The notes under the pieces: model-generated
Seen by the model: the letters and a program-made list of their open reading frames with translations, nothing else
Database searches by the model: none
What the model was told of the DNA's origin: nothing
Translations under genes and position numbers: made by a program
Shown here: positions 45,089 through 55,984 of the stretch, in pieces
How positions within the stretch are numbered: position 1 is the stretch's first letter
Layout: every line of letters starts with the position of its first letter
Source: Ehretia macrophylla
Taxonomy: Eukaryota; Streptophyta; Magnoliopsida; Boraginales; Ehretiaceae
DNA: 64,000 bases
Direction: 5' to 3'
Assembly: GCA_037974665.1 (NCBI GenBank)
Contig: CM075767.1
Coordinates: 23,213,498 to 23,277,497 of the forward strand

Positions 45089-45930
45089 TTATTGCTCTTG
45101 GGCAGGTGCTTTCCCTTTTTGTTTTGTTAGGAGAGCTTTCTCGATCAGGACGTCCTTGAGACTGTGCCACACATCTTCTGCCATCACATTTGGATTTTGT
45201 GATTCTCCAGCTAAAACAACATATAAGTTGGAGCGCATAGACACGTCTTCTGATCTTGAATCATCACCATCATTGTCACCATCAATTTCCTTTTCGAAAT
45301 TCTTCAAAAAGTCTTTCTTGATTGCATCCAGATAAGAGGCCATGATGTCTCCTTTAGAGCTAACTTTGTCGTATTTGAATTTTGTTGAGAAATTTGGAGA
45401 AGGGTGATTCATCTTCCTGAGTTGATTCGTCAATCCTGTCTTTGTAGATTTTGACAGTCTGAGTGATTTCATCCACCATATTTTGTCTATAAGGTTTCTT
45501 CGTCTCAGGGTCATTCTTGAGCAATTTGGGCCAAAACTTTGAGAGAAATTTCCTTTTTAAGCAAAACATTTTATGTTTATTCATTTCTGCAATGGGTACC
45601 CACTTCCAAATCCATGGGACGCCAAATTCCATAAAGAAAAATAAAGAACTTGATCCTTCAATGTAAAGATCAGGATTATTCTTAATATGAGGGCAATAAG
45701 CAAGCCATTTTGTAAAAAGTCCTTTATAAGGTTCAGGTAAAATTTTTATGGGAGGACCATAACTTGTCCACTAGGTATGAATCCGGACAGGGAATTTCAT
45801 TTGTGCAAAAAATTGAGGGTTAAATTTGAAAAACCAAGAATGTTTTTTTTGAGGATTTTCATATAAGAAAACTTTTGAAAATGCTTCAACATAATCCCAA
45901 TAATTGAATTGGTAACGCTATCGTGCCTGA
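45089..45930 (-). pseudogene. Decayed retroelement-like ORF, function not recognised
   Basis: On the minus strand a coding stretch begins near 45930 with aromatic-rich FNYWDYVEAFSKVFLY. It runs through HSWFFKFNPQFFAQMKF, a TAG stop, then EFGVPWIWKW and a basic and acidic segment, and ends with KAPAQEQ at 45089. Two overlapping frames (45360-45632 and 45089-45514) must be joined by a frameshift near 45380. The W/F-rich first part and lysine-rich tail suggest a structural (Gag- or coat-like) protein of a reverse-transcribing element. I cannot assign a family, and a pararetroviral origin is possible. Confidence 0.45.
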
Positions 45931-46535
45931 GTTTGCAACCCCTAATTCCAATAACACACAAGCATGCACAAGTAATCATATAACACACAATTGATAACCT
46001 CTTTGCAATTTACAATCAAGTAATTCGATAAACACATAAGTGGGAAACAATGAAAGAGGTTGTTCTCAGACATATATCTTCAACAACTAGAAACATTAAT
46101 GCATTAGAAGGTCGAGATAGTTCACTTTAAACCATAGCTAGCTTTCAAATTCTTGCAAGTCAATGACATAACCAAATGTAAGTATTTCAGTTTAATATTC
46201 AAGAATTACAAGCAGTTAGAATGTAATCTATAATCACTCAGGCACTTAGAAGCCAAAGGTTACTTTACAATTCATGCTATAAGTATGCGTACATTATGAA
46301 GTTAGCGTTTAGGCTTATTTAATTAGGTGTTAAGTTTATCAGTAAGCTAAATGGGTATTTTGATTCCAAGAAGAGTATGCCAACTCCTCTCTTAACAATC
46401 TAACTTATTTTGCCTAATCACCTAATCTTTTCCAGTTTAAATGACTTGTAGACATTGTAAAGCTAGCTTATTGTTATAAAATGAAAACATCCGTCTATAG
46501 CAACTGTTAACCTAAAATAATAGCCTAATAATACC

Positions 46536-46708
46536 TGATAACAATTGAAGATTTTGACTTTTATTTGATTTGATCCTGATCTTTATTTATCATTATTTGT
46601 ATAGGTGGTTACATTGTGATAGACTATTACATTGTATATATATGAGTTGTACTTTTATAAACAACATGACATATACAATACAATTTTTACCCAAATATAA
46701 CTCTTTTA
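46536..46708 (+). repeat. 5' LTR of copia element 3
   Basis: A 173 bp LTR matching 55812-55984 with only a few differences visible. It contains TATATATATGAG (about 46635) as a likely TATA region. Confidence 0.92.
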
Positions 46709-46720
46709 TGGTATCAATAG
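46709..46720 (+). promoter_or_regulatory. Primer-binding site of copia element 3
   Basis: TGGTATCAATAG directly abuts the 5' LTR and is close to the complement of initiator methionine tRNA. Confidence 0.8.
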
Positions 46721-46942
46721 TCTCACGACAAATGTCTCTGTGATCCCATGCTTCTACTCTTTCTCTTCGTCGGGCAAAACAACCAAAACAGAACTCCATA
46801 CTCTTCTAATTTCTTTGCTTTCATCCTATCACATCACCTTTTCTATCATCACTTTTTCTTTTTCCTATACACTTTCATTTTCTCCTACCTGTCTATCATT
46901 CATTTTCATCATCTCATGTCCCTTTCATTCTTTCCCTATCAC

Positions 46943-47887
46943 ATGGCCAACTCATCTTCTTCTGCTCTTTCGTCGTACAATGTTAAGACTTTTGTTACTG
47001 TTTTGTTAGACAACACAAACTATCTTACTTGGAAGACGCAAATTATGAACTATTTCACATTCACGGAACTTACTAGTTACATTGATGGTAGCCTACCTAA
47101 ACCGACTAAATCCATTGCTTCCACATCCTCGTCTGCTTTATCGCTTAATAACTGGTCTCATTTTGATAGTTTCGTCATTGCTTGTATCACAACTACTCTT
47201 TCTGACTCGCTTGAGCATCAAGCTATGGGTCACTCTTCTGTTTTTGACCTTTGGAAATCACTCAAGGAATTTTTTTTATAGCAATCACTAGCTCGTAAAT
47301 CCTTACTTCAGTCTCAGTTATGCTCTCTTCGCAAAGGCTCACTTAGTATCTCTGATTATTTGCACCAAATCCACCAGCTCTCTACCAGTCTGTCTGCCAT
47401 TAGTGATACTTTATCGGACTCAGATCTGGTTGTGGTGACGCTTAATGGTCTTCCCAGAGAATATCGTCCATTTGTCACTTCCATTGAAAACTTAACTCTC
47501 ACTCCAGCCTTTTCAGAACTACGAGCCAAACTATTGATGTACAAACAGCGAACCCTTTTGGATGATATCCCTCAGCCACTCACTGACTCCGGCTTTGTTG
47601 TTGCCTTCAATACATAAATGCAATATGTCTCTGTGGGTCAACAAGGTTTACTACCCACTCCTTCTATTTCTTCCTATATCGCATCTCACTCTGGCTCCCC
47701 TAAACAACATTTTTCTTCCTCTCCCAAATCCTCTAGTGGCCGAAAATCCTCCAATGGCTCCCGTAATAAATGCCAAATCTGTCACAAATTTGGTCACTCT
47801 ACTGCTAAATGTCGGTACAGGTACTCTCAGTCCAAAAATAATGGCAACAATACCAATAACAATTACTATGCATGTTTTCACCAATAG
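46943..47887 (+). pseudogene. Gag of copia element 3
   Basis: ATG 46943 gives MANSSSSALSSYNVKTFV then the copia Gag signature (LDNTNYLTWKTQ) and the UBN2 region (SISDYLHQIHQL, GLPREYRPFV). A zinc knuckle CQICHKFGHSTAKC lies at about 47771-47814. The frame is interrupted by TAG at 47279-47281 and TAA at 47615-47617 and ends near 47887. All pieces share one frame, so point stops rather than indels have broken it. Confidence 0.9.
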
Positions 47888-50001
47888 CAACACTAGTACG
47901 CTCCTCCTACTCACGCTCTTTCGGTTACATCTTGGATTCCCGACACTGCATATGACTTCAGATTCATCTCTGTTACATCAGCTTCAGCCTTATCGTGCTT
48001 CAGATCAAGTGGTTGTTGGTGATGGTACGCCACTGCATGTTTACCACACCCGTAACTATTCTTTTTCCTTCTGGTTGTCTTATTAAGGACCTCCGCACCG
48101 GGACTCCTATCCTCAAAGGCCATACTGACTCAAATCTCTACACACTTCCAGTGTCCTCCTGCAGTTTAGATGGACCACCTATGGTACTGGCTGCCTCTCG
48201 TAGTTCGTCTTTTCTTTGGCATAAGCGTTTGGGTCATCCGTCGCAGTCCATTTTAGCATTTCTCAAATCTAGGAATTATGTTAGATTTTCTGATGGTTCA
48301 ATTTCATGTTCTGATTGTAATTCTTGTATGATGGGGAAGAGTCACAAGCTTCCCTTTCGTACATCAGAAAATAATGCAACTCTTCCTTTGGAAATAATTC
48401 ACTCTGACATTTGGGGTCCTGTTTCTGTTTGTTCCTTTTCTGGTTATCGATATTTTATTATCTTTGTGGATGATTTTAGTATATTTACATGGCTCTATCC
48501 CTTAAAAAATAAAGACGACTGTGTTGATTGCTTTATTCACTTTAAGACATTAGTTAAAAATTAATTTTTTACGACTATTAAATTTTTTCAATGTGACGGT
48601 GCTCGTGAACTTACTCAAGGTCGTCTTAAATCTCTTCTTCATTCTAATGGTATTCAATACAGAATTTCTTGTCCTCACATTCCTGAGCAAAACGGCATGA
48701 CTGAAAGGAAAATTCGGCACATTACAGAATTAGGCACTACTTTAATGTTTCAAGCATCACTTCTTAAACAATTCTGGCTTGAGTCGTTTAGTACAACAAT
48801 TAATTTAATTAACAAGTTACCAATACCCGTTCTTAATCATTATTCTCCTTTCCAAAAGTTGTAGTAAAAAATGCCTCAATACTCTTTTTTTCGTGTCTTT
48901 GGATGTCTGTATTTTCCTTTCCTTGGTGCTACTAAACTGGACAAACTGAGTCCAAAATCTGTTCCATGTGCGTTTATTGGCTACAGTCTAGATCATTTAG
49001 GCTATCATTGCTATGATATGTGAACTGAAAAAGTTTATCTATCCCGACATGTCATTTTTAACGAAAACTTCTTTCCTTTTCGCATGACTCGCGACTCTTT
49101 ACTTCTACCATCTTCATCCGCAAAATCTTATTCTGTTATGTCTAATCCGCATGCTCAGCATCCTCACACACAAACTGATAACGCCGCTGGCCCCAATACA
49201 ATGGAGCTTGTTCCCTTAAAAAAATTTCAGCCACCTACCACAACTTCTCCAACTGCCACATGTCCCACTAACTCTCAAAGTCCATTTCTAACTCCATCAA
49301 CTCATCCTGAGCCGTCACCATCACACCAAACACCACTCCATGAGCCATCCCACTCACAAGAAAATAATGCATCAGCTTCTGCATGTCCACGTAATTTCCA
49401 GCCTTGCACTATCTTCTCACCAACTCCCACGCGCCAAACGGACAGTTCATCGGCTCTTGTGCCTGCACATTATTCTGATTCACACTTCCTCTCTAACACT
49501 CTTTCTCCCACCTCTCATCCATCTCATCGTGACATTGTCACCTCGAGCCCTAGCCCATGTGATTCACCCTCTTTTCATTCTCAGCAAAGTCCACGCGCAA
49601 GTATCACACCTCGTGCGTTGGCTTTGTCTGAGCCACGACAACAGTGTGCTGCTATTACTAACGCTATGGGTTCTGTGTGCCAATCCTCCTCTGTTAATGT
49701 GTCTGCTCCTGTACTTTCAGAAAGTGATTTTCCTCCACTCATTTCCCCTACACGTTCTCCTTCTTCCATAGTCACTCACTCCCTTACTCATCACCCGATG
49801 GTCACCAGGAACAGAGATAACACACGTCGAGCCAAAGAGTTCAATGACTATGTCACCTATACTACTATGGTTTCTACCTTCGGTTCAGCCATGGAACATG
49901 AACCCACCTCCTACTCACTGGCGAATTGCTATGAGCGACGAGTACAATGTTGGGTATCGGCACAACGGAATGGTCGGGGACAAGCAGTATTACGGAGCTA
50001 A
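47888..50001 (+). pseudogene. Protease, integrase and linker region of copia element 3
   Basis: After the Gag knuckle the frame changes. The protease region is poorly preserved. GAG-pre-integrase WHKRLGHPS and CSDCNSCMMGK appear at about 48215-48345. The integrase core keeps all three acidic residues: SDIWGP (about 48402-48420), QCDGARE (about 48589-48610) and EQNGMTERK (about 48686-48714). Several stops follow (48562-48564, 48862-48867, 49021-49023). From 49084 a long open Ser/Pro/His-rich linker joins integrase to RT and ends in chance codons inside the LTR of element 2. The linker is typical of copia polyproteins and is not a host gene. Confidence 0.88.
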
Positions 50002-50527
50002 AATATGAATGAGAACAGAGAAAGTAAAGACACAAGATTTACGTGGAAAACCCTCAAACAAATCGAGGGAAAAACCACGGGCAAGTAATGGAGAATTTCA
50101 CTATGATGTGGAGTATTTTACAATAACCTTATCTCTAATATAAGGAGAGAACAATATCACTCTCTCAAATAATAGGAAAAACTAACTCTCACTCACAAAT
50201 ATAGAACAACAAAAGTGGAAGAGAAAATACTCGGGAGAAAACTTATAATTTTTTCTCTCTGATTTGCTATGCTTGGTGATGCCAAAAACTAGAAGAATGA
50301 ATCACATATTTATAGGCTCATTCTTCTGCAAAGCCAACGTGCAAAGTATTCATTGCGCAGTGTGAAACCAAATTGCAATTGCATGCGCCTAACAAAGTTT
50401 GCTGCACAAACTTTTCTTTCTTTTTCCATTGCTTTTGTCTTCTTTGTCTGCTACTTTTCTCTTTTGTCAACAAAGCAACAAAAGTTGTTGTTGCTTTTTG
50501 ATTTCAAATGAGCTTTACAGCTCAACA
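49948..50527 (-). repeat. 3' LTR of copia element 2
   Basis: 580 bp, near-identical to 54708-55286 by eye. On the minus strand it carries CCTATAAATATG as a likely TATA element and ends with CCCAACA. Confidence 0.93.
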
Positions 50528-50593
50528 ATCTCCCACTTAAAGCTCATTTGAATTATGCTTCAAATCTCTCCAGTCTTTCCAGTTCCATGTTGC

Positions 50594-53500
50594 TTACGTC
50601 TTTACTAAGCCATAAGAGGATCTACTCTAAACAAACTTGTCAACGTTGATTGGCTTTGTCATGACATCTGCTAGGTTCTCGTTGGTGTGAATCTTCTGCA
50701 TATCCACACTCCCTTCCTCCACTACTTCTCGAACAAAGTGATATTGAACACCTATGTGTTTCGCCCTGGAATGAAATGCTGGATTCCTTGCAATGTGCAA
50801 GTCACTCTGACTGTCACAAAACAAGAGAATTTTCTCTTGTTTGTGCCCGAGCTCCTCCATTAACCGTTTAATCCATATTGCTTCTTTACAGGCTTGTGTA
50901 GCTGCCATGTATCCAGCCTCTATTGTAGATAGGGCCACAACAGTCTGTAATTTAGATATCCAGCTTACCACGCCGCCTGCAACTATAAACACATAGCCTG
51001 TAGTGGACTTCCGTTTATCGGCATCACCTGCAAAATCCGAATCAACAAAATCCTTGACAGTAAATTCTGATCCTTCAAAACATAATGCAACATCTGAGGT
51101 CCCTTTGATGTATCGTAGGATCCTCTTAACAGCATTCCAATGCTCTCTACCAGGATTTGCCATGAACCGACTGACCGCACCAACTGCTTGAGCAATATAT
51201 AGTCTCGTGTATATCATAGCGAACATGAGACTTCCCACTGCTGATTCATATGGTACTCGAGACATTTTTATCCTCTCCGCTTCAGTACTAGGGCACATAT
51301 TTAAGGATAATTTGTAATTGACAGGAAGCGGGGTCGAGATTTCCTTACAATCTTGCATATTGAAGCGTTGCAAGATTTTCTTCAAGTAATTCTTCTAGGA
51401 AATCCATACCTTCTTGCCTTCTCTATCTCGGTGAATTTGCATCCCTAAAATCTTGTTTGCTAGTCCCAAATCCTTCATATCAAACTCCCCAGTCAACTGT
51501 GCCTTCAGTTCTTGGACCCGATCTTTATTGGGACTTGCTACCAGCATGTCGTCCACGTATAACAGCAGAATGATAAAATTATCATCGCCAAACCTCTTGT
51601 AGTATGTACAATGGTCTGAATTGAGTCTGTTGTACCCGAGGCTAATCACGAAGGAATCAAATCTCTTGTACCAATACCTTGGCGCATGCTTTAAACCGTA
51701 CAGAGATTTGGTCAACCTGCAAACCAAGTTTTCTTTTTCTTTCTCAACAAAACCTTCTGGTTGAAGCATGTAAATCTCTTCTTCAAGCTCACTATGAAGA
51801 AAAGTTGTCTTTACATCTAACTGTTCTAGATGTAAGTCTAACACAGTACATATGGCCAAGACTACTCTGATAGTTGTAAGTCTTACCACAGGAGAAAATA
51901 TCTCGTTGGAGTCAATTCCTTCTTTCTGAGCATATCCTTTCGCCACCTGTCTTGCACGATATCGCTCCACCTGGTCATTACCATCTCCCTTGATCTTGTA
52001 GACCCATATTGTACCAATGTCTTTCCATCCAGGTGGTAGTGGAACAATCTCCCACGTCTTATTTCTTTGTAGAGCTTCAATTTCTTCTGCATTGCTGTCA
52101 TCCACAGGGCAACATCGGGGCTTTTTATAGAATTGTGAAAGGTAGATGGCTCTCCATCCTCCGTTAGAAGACAGTATACAACATTGCTCACCATGACAAA
52201 ATCTGAATGCCAAGTTGGTCTTGTTGTGTGACGCAATGAACGTCGGACTTCTGTAACCTCAGCATCATCTGGTTCTTGTTCCTAGTGTTCCGGTGCAATT
52301 TCAGAAGAAACATCTCCTTGTTCTGACTTATCTTCAATTTGTATTGTTGTAGTCTCCTTTGAAGTGCTGCTGTCGTCCTCACTTTGTAGTTTATCTTCTG
52401 CAAATATCACATCTCTACTAATGACAACCTTGTAGGCAGTGGAATCCCACAGATTATACCCCTTAACACCATCAGCATTTCCTAAGAATACACATTTCCT
52501 GGATTTTGGATCCGGCTTTGTTCTTTCTTGGGAACCATACATCACATATGCCGGACACCCAAATACATGCAAGGTAGAATAATTTGAGAGTTTTCCGGTC
52601 CACATTTCCATTGGTGTCTTCAACCCAATTGCAGTTGACGGTGACCGGTTTATCACGTAACAGGCAGTTCTAGCTGCTTCTGCCCAAAATGATTTGGTTA
52701 GACCTGCAGTTTCCAACATAGCTCTCATTCTTTCAAGAAGAGTTTTGTTCATCCGCTCTGCTATACCATTTTGCTGAGGTGTATGTGCAACAATGAATTG
52801 CCTCTGAATACCCTCTTGCTTGCAAAATGCCAAGAAGCTCCCGTCAATGTATTCTCCTCCGTTGTCTGTCCTCAAACACTTGATCATTTTCCCGAATTCA
52901 AGCTCCACCAGCGCTTTGAATGTTTTAAATATTGGAAACACATCTGACTTGTTCTTGATTGGATACACCCACAATCTCCTGGAGTAATCATCAATAAATG
53001 ATACAAAGTATTTGGCTCATCCTAGGGACAAAACTAGTGATTCCCCAACATTTGAATGGATCAAGTCTAGAATGTGTTTGCTTCTAGCAGTAGATCTCAC
53101 AAATTTCAATCTTTGCTGCTTACTGGTAACACAGTGCTCACAAAAAGGTAAGTTTACCGTCTTGAGCCCGGGTAGGAGATTACGTTCAACAAGAATCTTC
53201 AAGCCTCATTCTGTCATGTGGCCCAATCTGCGATGTCACATTATAGTTGATTCTTCTTGACCGGCTGATGTAACTGATACATCTGCCTCCTGCAATGTAT
53301 CTCCCAAAAACATGTATAGATTTACCCTGATCTTTTCTGCCTTGATCACCACAAGCGCTCCTTTGACAACCTTCATGATCCCATCCTCGATATGGGTCTT
53401 GCAGCCAAGGTCATCCAATTGTCCAATGGACAATAGGTTATTCTTTAAGCCCTTCACGTGTCGTACGCCTAGAATTGTGCGAAAGGTACCATCATACAGT

Positions 53501-53733
53501 TTAATTTTGACGTTACCGATGCCAGCAATCTCCAAGGCATGAACATTACCCATGTACACAAATCCTCCAAAGACACGTTCCTAGATTTGGAACCATTCTC
53601 TACGAGAGGTCATATGCCATGTTGCTCCCGAATCCATTATCCAAGCATCAGTGAGCTCCTTTCTGACTTTTGATACAGTTGCTGCTTCGCTGTATAAAAT
53701 ATCTCCATCATCTGGTGCAGTTGCCACACATCC
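50594..53733 (-). pseudogene. Pol polyprotein of copia element 2
   Basis: Minus strand, continuing from Gag: protease DSGATWHMT (about 53620-53645), GAG-pre-integrase RRLGHM with CEHC and CVTSKQ (53130-53240), and an integrase core with IHSN, RTDNGGEY and PQQNGIAERM (52740-53080). The C-terminal chromodomain-like FLGNADGVKGY is near 52460. RT lies at 51395-52213 with the catalytic YVDDM (about 51545-51560). RNase H lies at 50627-51385 with STIEAGY. Stops occur after the Gag knuckle, in the protease spacer, at Trp of the WHR motif, after MTE, before AKYF, near 52283, in RT/RNase H (51392-51394) and at 50627. The stops are few, so the element has been inactive for a limited time. Confidence 0.92.
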
Positions 53734-54501
53734 CTAAGAATTTGTCACATCGGGATTCTTTTTGTTGCTCCAACAATCTTTTTTGAAGTGCCCTTTCTTG
53801 CCACAGTTGTAGCATTTGATATTCTTTATACTCCTTGATTTTGATCTACCATGGTTGTTGCTCCCACTAGAGCCATGTTCCGTTGATCTACCTCTCACCA
53901 TTGATAATGCTTCTGCTTGTTGTGAACTTTCGATTCTGTCTTCCTTACTTTTGCGCCTAGATTCCTCTTCTAGAACAGCAGCTGCAACATCATCAAAAAT
54001 AACAAAATCTGAAAGAACATTGTTAGTGTAACTAATGATGAGTTGATCATACGAATCAGGTATACTTTGAAGTAGAATTTCTGCACGTTCAAGCTCCGCT
54101 ATTTTATGCCCAATTGCAGTCAATTGAGAGAATAACGTATTTAAAGTATTGATGTGATCTGTCACTGATGTGGACTCACTCTTCCGAAAGGTGTACAATC
54201 TCCTCTTCAAGAAAATCTTGTTGTGAAGTGACTTGACCTCATACAGTTTAGTCAGCGCATCCCAAATTTCTTTTGCTGACTTCTTTTCCTCAACTCTTGA
54301 CAATACTGAATCTACCAATGCCAGGTGCAGATTAGCCATAGCGTTGTCATCCATCTCTTTCCACTTATCGTTCGTCACCTCTGCTGGTCTGTCTCCAATT
54401 GCTGCCAAGCAATTCTCCTTTCTCAAGATTGCCTTCATCTTCAATTTCCATTGGGAAAAATTTCTCCCGTTAAACTTCTCGATTTTAAATTTTGCCGCCA
54501 T
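53734..54501 (-). CDS. Gag of copia element 2 (open frame, 255 aa)
   Basis: Minus-strand ATG at 54499-54501 starts MAAKFKIEKFNGRNFSQW. The UBN2 Gag domain follows (LTKLYEVKSLHNKIFL, LNTLFSQL, LLQSIPDSYDQLI). A basic RGRS-rich segment and a zinc knuckle CYNCGKKGHFKKDC come at residues about 230-245. The frame stops soon after the knuckle at 53734, where the family normally continues into protease, so this is the intact first part of a broken Gag-Pol. It would form virus-like particles if expressed. Confidence 0.9.
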   Translation of the reverse strand: MAAKFKIEKFNGRNFSQWKLKMKAILRKENCLAAIGDRPAEVTNDKWKEMDDNAMANLHLALVDSVLSRVEEKKSAKEIWDALTKLYEVKSLHNKIFLKRRLYTFRKSESTSVTDHINTLNTLFSQLTAIGHKIAELERAEILLQSIPDSYDQLIISYTNNVLSDFVIFDDVAAAVLEEESRRKSKEDRIESSQQAEALSMVRGRSTEHGSSGSNNHGRSKSRSIKNIKCYNCGKKGHFKKDCWSNKKNPDVTNS

Positions 54502-54691
54502 AGTATTAACGACAATCTGCTTCGTAACTTGAACCGGCTCCCACTATTTTACTGTGAATAGTACTATTTACGTGAATAGTACTATATAAGTGAATAGTAC
54601 CAAAATCGTATACGAAAATAGTATCGATACCGTATACATGAATAGTAACTGTGAACAGTAACCCCATATGTATACCAGTGACCCGTAACCA

Positions 54692-54707
54692 GTGACTCTG
54701 ATAATAT
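54692..54707 (-). promoter_or_regulatory. Primer-binding site of copia element 2
   Basis: On the minus strand, ATATTATCAGAGTCAC follows the 5' LTR; the core TATCAGAGTC matches the usual initiator methionine tRNA complement with changes. Confidence 0.7.
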
Positions 54708-55286
54708 TGTTGGGTATTGGCGCAGCTGAATGGTCGAGGACAAGCAGTATCACGCAGCTAAAATATGAATGAGAACAAAGAAAGTAGAGACACAAAATTT
54801 ACGTGGAAAACCCTCAAACAAATCGAGGGAAAAACCACGGGCAAGTAATGGAGAATTTCACTATGATGTGGAATATTTTATAATAACCTTCTCTCTAATA
54901 TAAGGAGAGAACAATATCACTCTCTCAAATAATAGGAGAAACTAATTCTCACTCACAAATATAGAACAACAAAAGTGGAAGAGAAAATACTCAGGAGAAA
55001 ACTTATAATTTTTTCTCTCTGATTTGCTATGCTTGGTGATGCCAAAAACTAGAAAAATGAAACACATATTTATAGGCTCATTCTTCTGCAAAGTCAACGT
55101 GCAAAGTCAACGTGCAAAGTGTGAAACCAAATTGCAATTGCATGCGCCTAACAAAGTTTGCTGCACAAACTTTTCTTTCTTTTTCCATTGCTTTTGTCTT
55201 CTTTGTCTGCTACTTTTCTCTTTTGTCAACAAAGCAACAAAACTTGTTGTTACTTTTTGATTTCAAATGAGCTTTATAGCTCAACA
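54708..55286 (-). repeat. 5' LTR of copia element 2
   Basis: 579 bp direct repeat of 49948-50527. The visible differences are few, including a duplicated AAAGTCAACGTGC phrase near 55091-55110. The promoter for Gag-Pol would lie here and read on the minus strand. Confidence 0.93.
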
Positions 55287-55811
55287 TACAATGCTTTGAT
55301 TCAGAATGGCACTTGGCTACTAGTCCCGAAACCTCCATCTGCCAACATTATTGGGTGTAAATGGGTGTTCCGGATTAAAAGGAAAACTGATAGATCAGTA
55401 GTGCACTATAAGGCGAGGTTGGTCGCAAAGGGGTTTAATCAAGAAGAGGGTGTGGATTATACTGACACATTTAGTCCGGTTGTAAAACCCACCACTGTTC
55501 GTATCATTTTGTCCTTAGCGGTCTCTCGCAACTGGCCAATTCGTCAAGTTGATGTGAACAATGCTTTTCTGCATAGCCTTCTGCCTGAGAATGTGTTTAT
55601 ATCTCAACCACCAGGTTTTACTAATACAGCTCTTCCAAATCATGTGTGCAAGTTGTAGAAAGCTAAAGTGGCTTCTGATGACTTGGATGTTCGCTTTATC
55701 TCGATAGTGGACCAACTGGTCGATATCATGACAAAGTCTCTAGCTCGTCAACGGTTTAACAACTTAAGGAGCAAGGTCGCTGTGTTTGACCACGCTTCGC
55801 TTGAGGGGGCA
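55287..55811 (+). pseudogene. RT and RNase H remnant of copia element 3
   Basis: Immediately after element 2 the frame reads [10 protein letters not shown] then [31 protein letters not shown] and DVNNAFLH, the first half of copia RT, up to a TAG at 55656-55658. The text then jumps to DQLVDIMTKSL (about 55709-55741), the end of RNase H. The catalytic YVDD motif and most of RNase H are therefore deleted. This deletion alone makes element 3 non-autonomous, independent of the insertion. Confidence 0.9.
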
Positions 55812-55984
55812 TGATAACAGTTGAAGATTTTGACTTTTATTTGATTTGATCCTGATCTTTATTTATCATTATTTGTATAGGTGGTTACATTGTGATAGAC
55901 TATTACGTTGTATATATATGAGTTGTAATTTTGTAAACAGTATGAAATATACAATACAATTTTTACCCAAATATAACTCTTTTA
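55812..55984 (+). repeat. 3' LTR of copia element 3
   Basis: A 173 bp copy of 46536-46708, preceded by the polypurine tract TTGAGGGGGCA and followed by the duplication ATACC. Confidence 0.92.

Larger units (their letters stand above)
49948..55286 (-). mobile_element. Ty1/copia element 2, structurally complete (5339 bp)
   Basis: LTRs 49948-50527 and 54708-55286 run from TGTTGGGTAT to AGCTCAACA on the + strand. They are flanked by a perfect duplication TACAA (49943-49947 and 55287-55291). The element is in minus orientation: the primer-binding site is beside 54707 and the polypurine tract AAGTGGGAGAT beside 50528. Gag is fully open. Pol has all domains but several stops. It is the youngest layer of the local nest because it interrupts element 3. 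Confidence 0.96.
46536..55984 (+). mobile_element. Ty1/copia element 3, split by copia element 2
   Basis: Short LTRs of 173 bp (46536-46708 and 55812-55984) start TGATAACA and end ACTCTTTTA. They are flanked by a perfect 5 bp duplication ATACC (46531-46535 and 55985-55989). The primer-binding site TGGTATCAATAG begins at 46709, and the polypurine tract TTGAGGGGGCA ends at 55811. The coding strand is +. Element 2 (49948-55286) interrupts pol at the start of RT. The downstream half keeps only a piece of RT and the RNase H end. Confidence 0.95.

Noticed and set aside
46748..47009. Phe/Ser-rich overlapping ORFs before Gag of element 3
   Set aside because: They are the untranslated leader and shadow frames; Gag itself starts at ATG 46943 with a proper copia N terminus.
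49084..50001. 305-codon ORF, possibly a host Ser/Pro-rich protein
   Set aside because: It follows integrase in frame, ends within the LTR of element 2, and has the composition of the copia integrase-RT linker.
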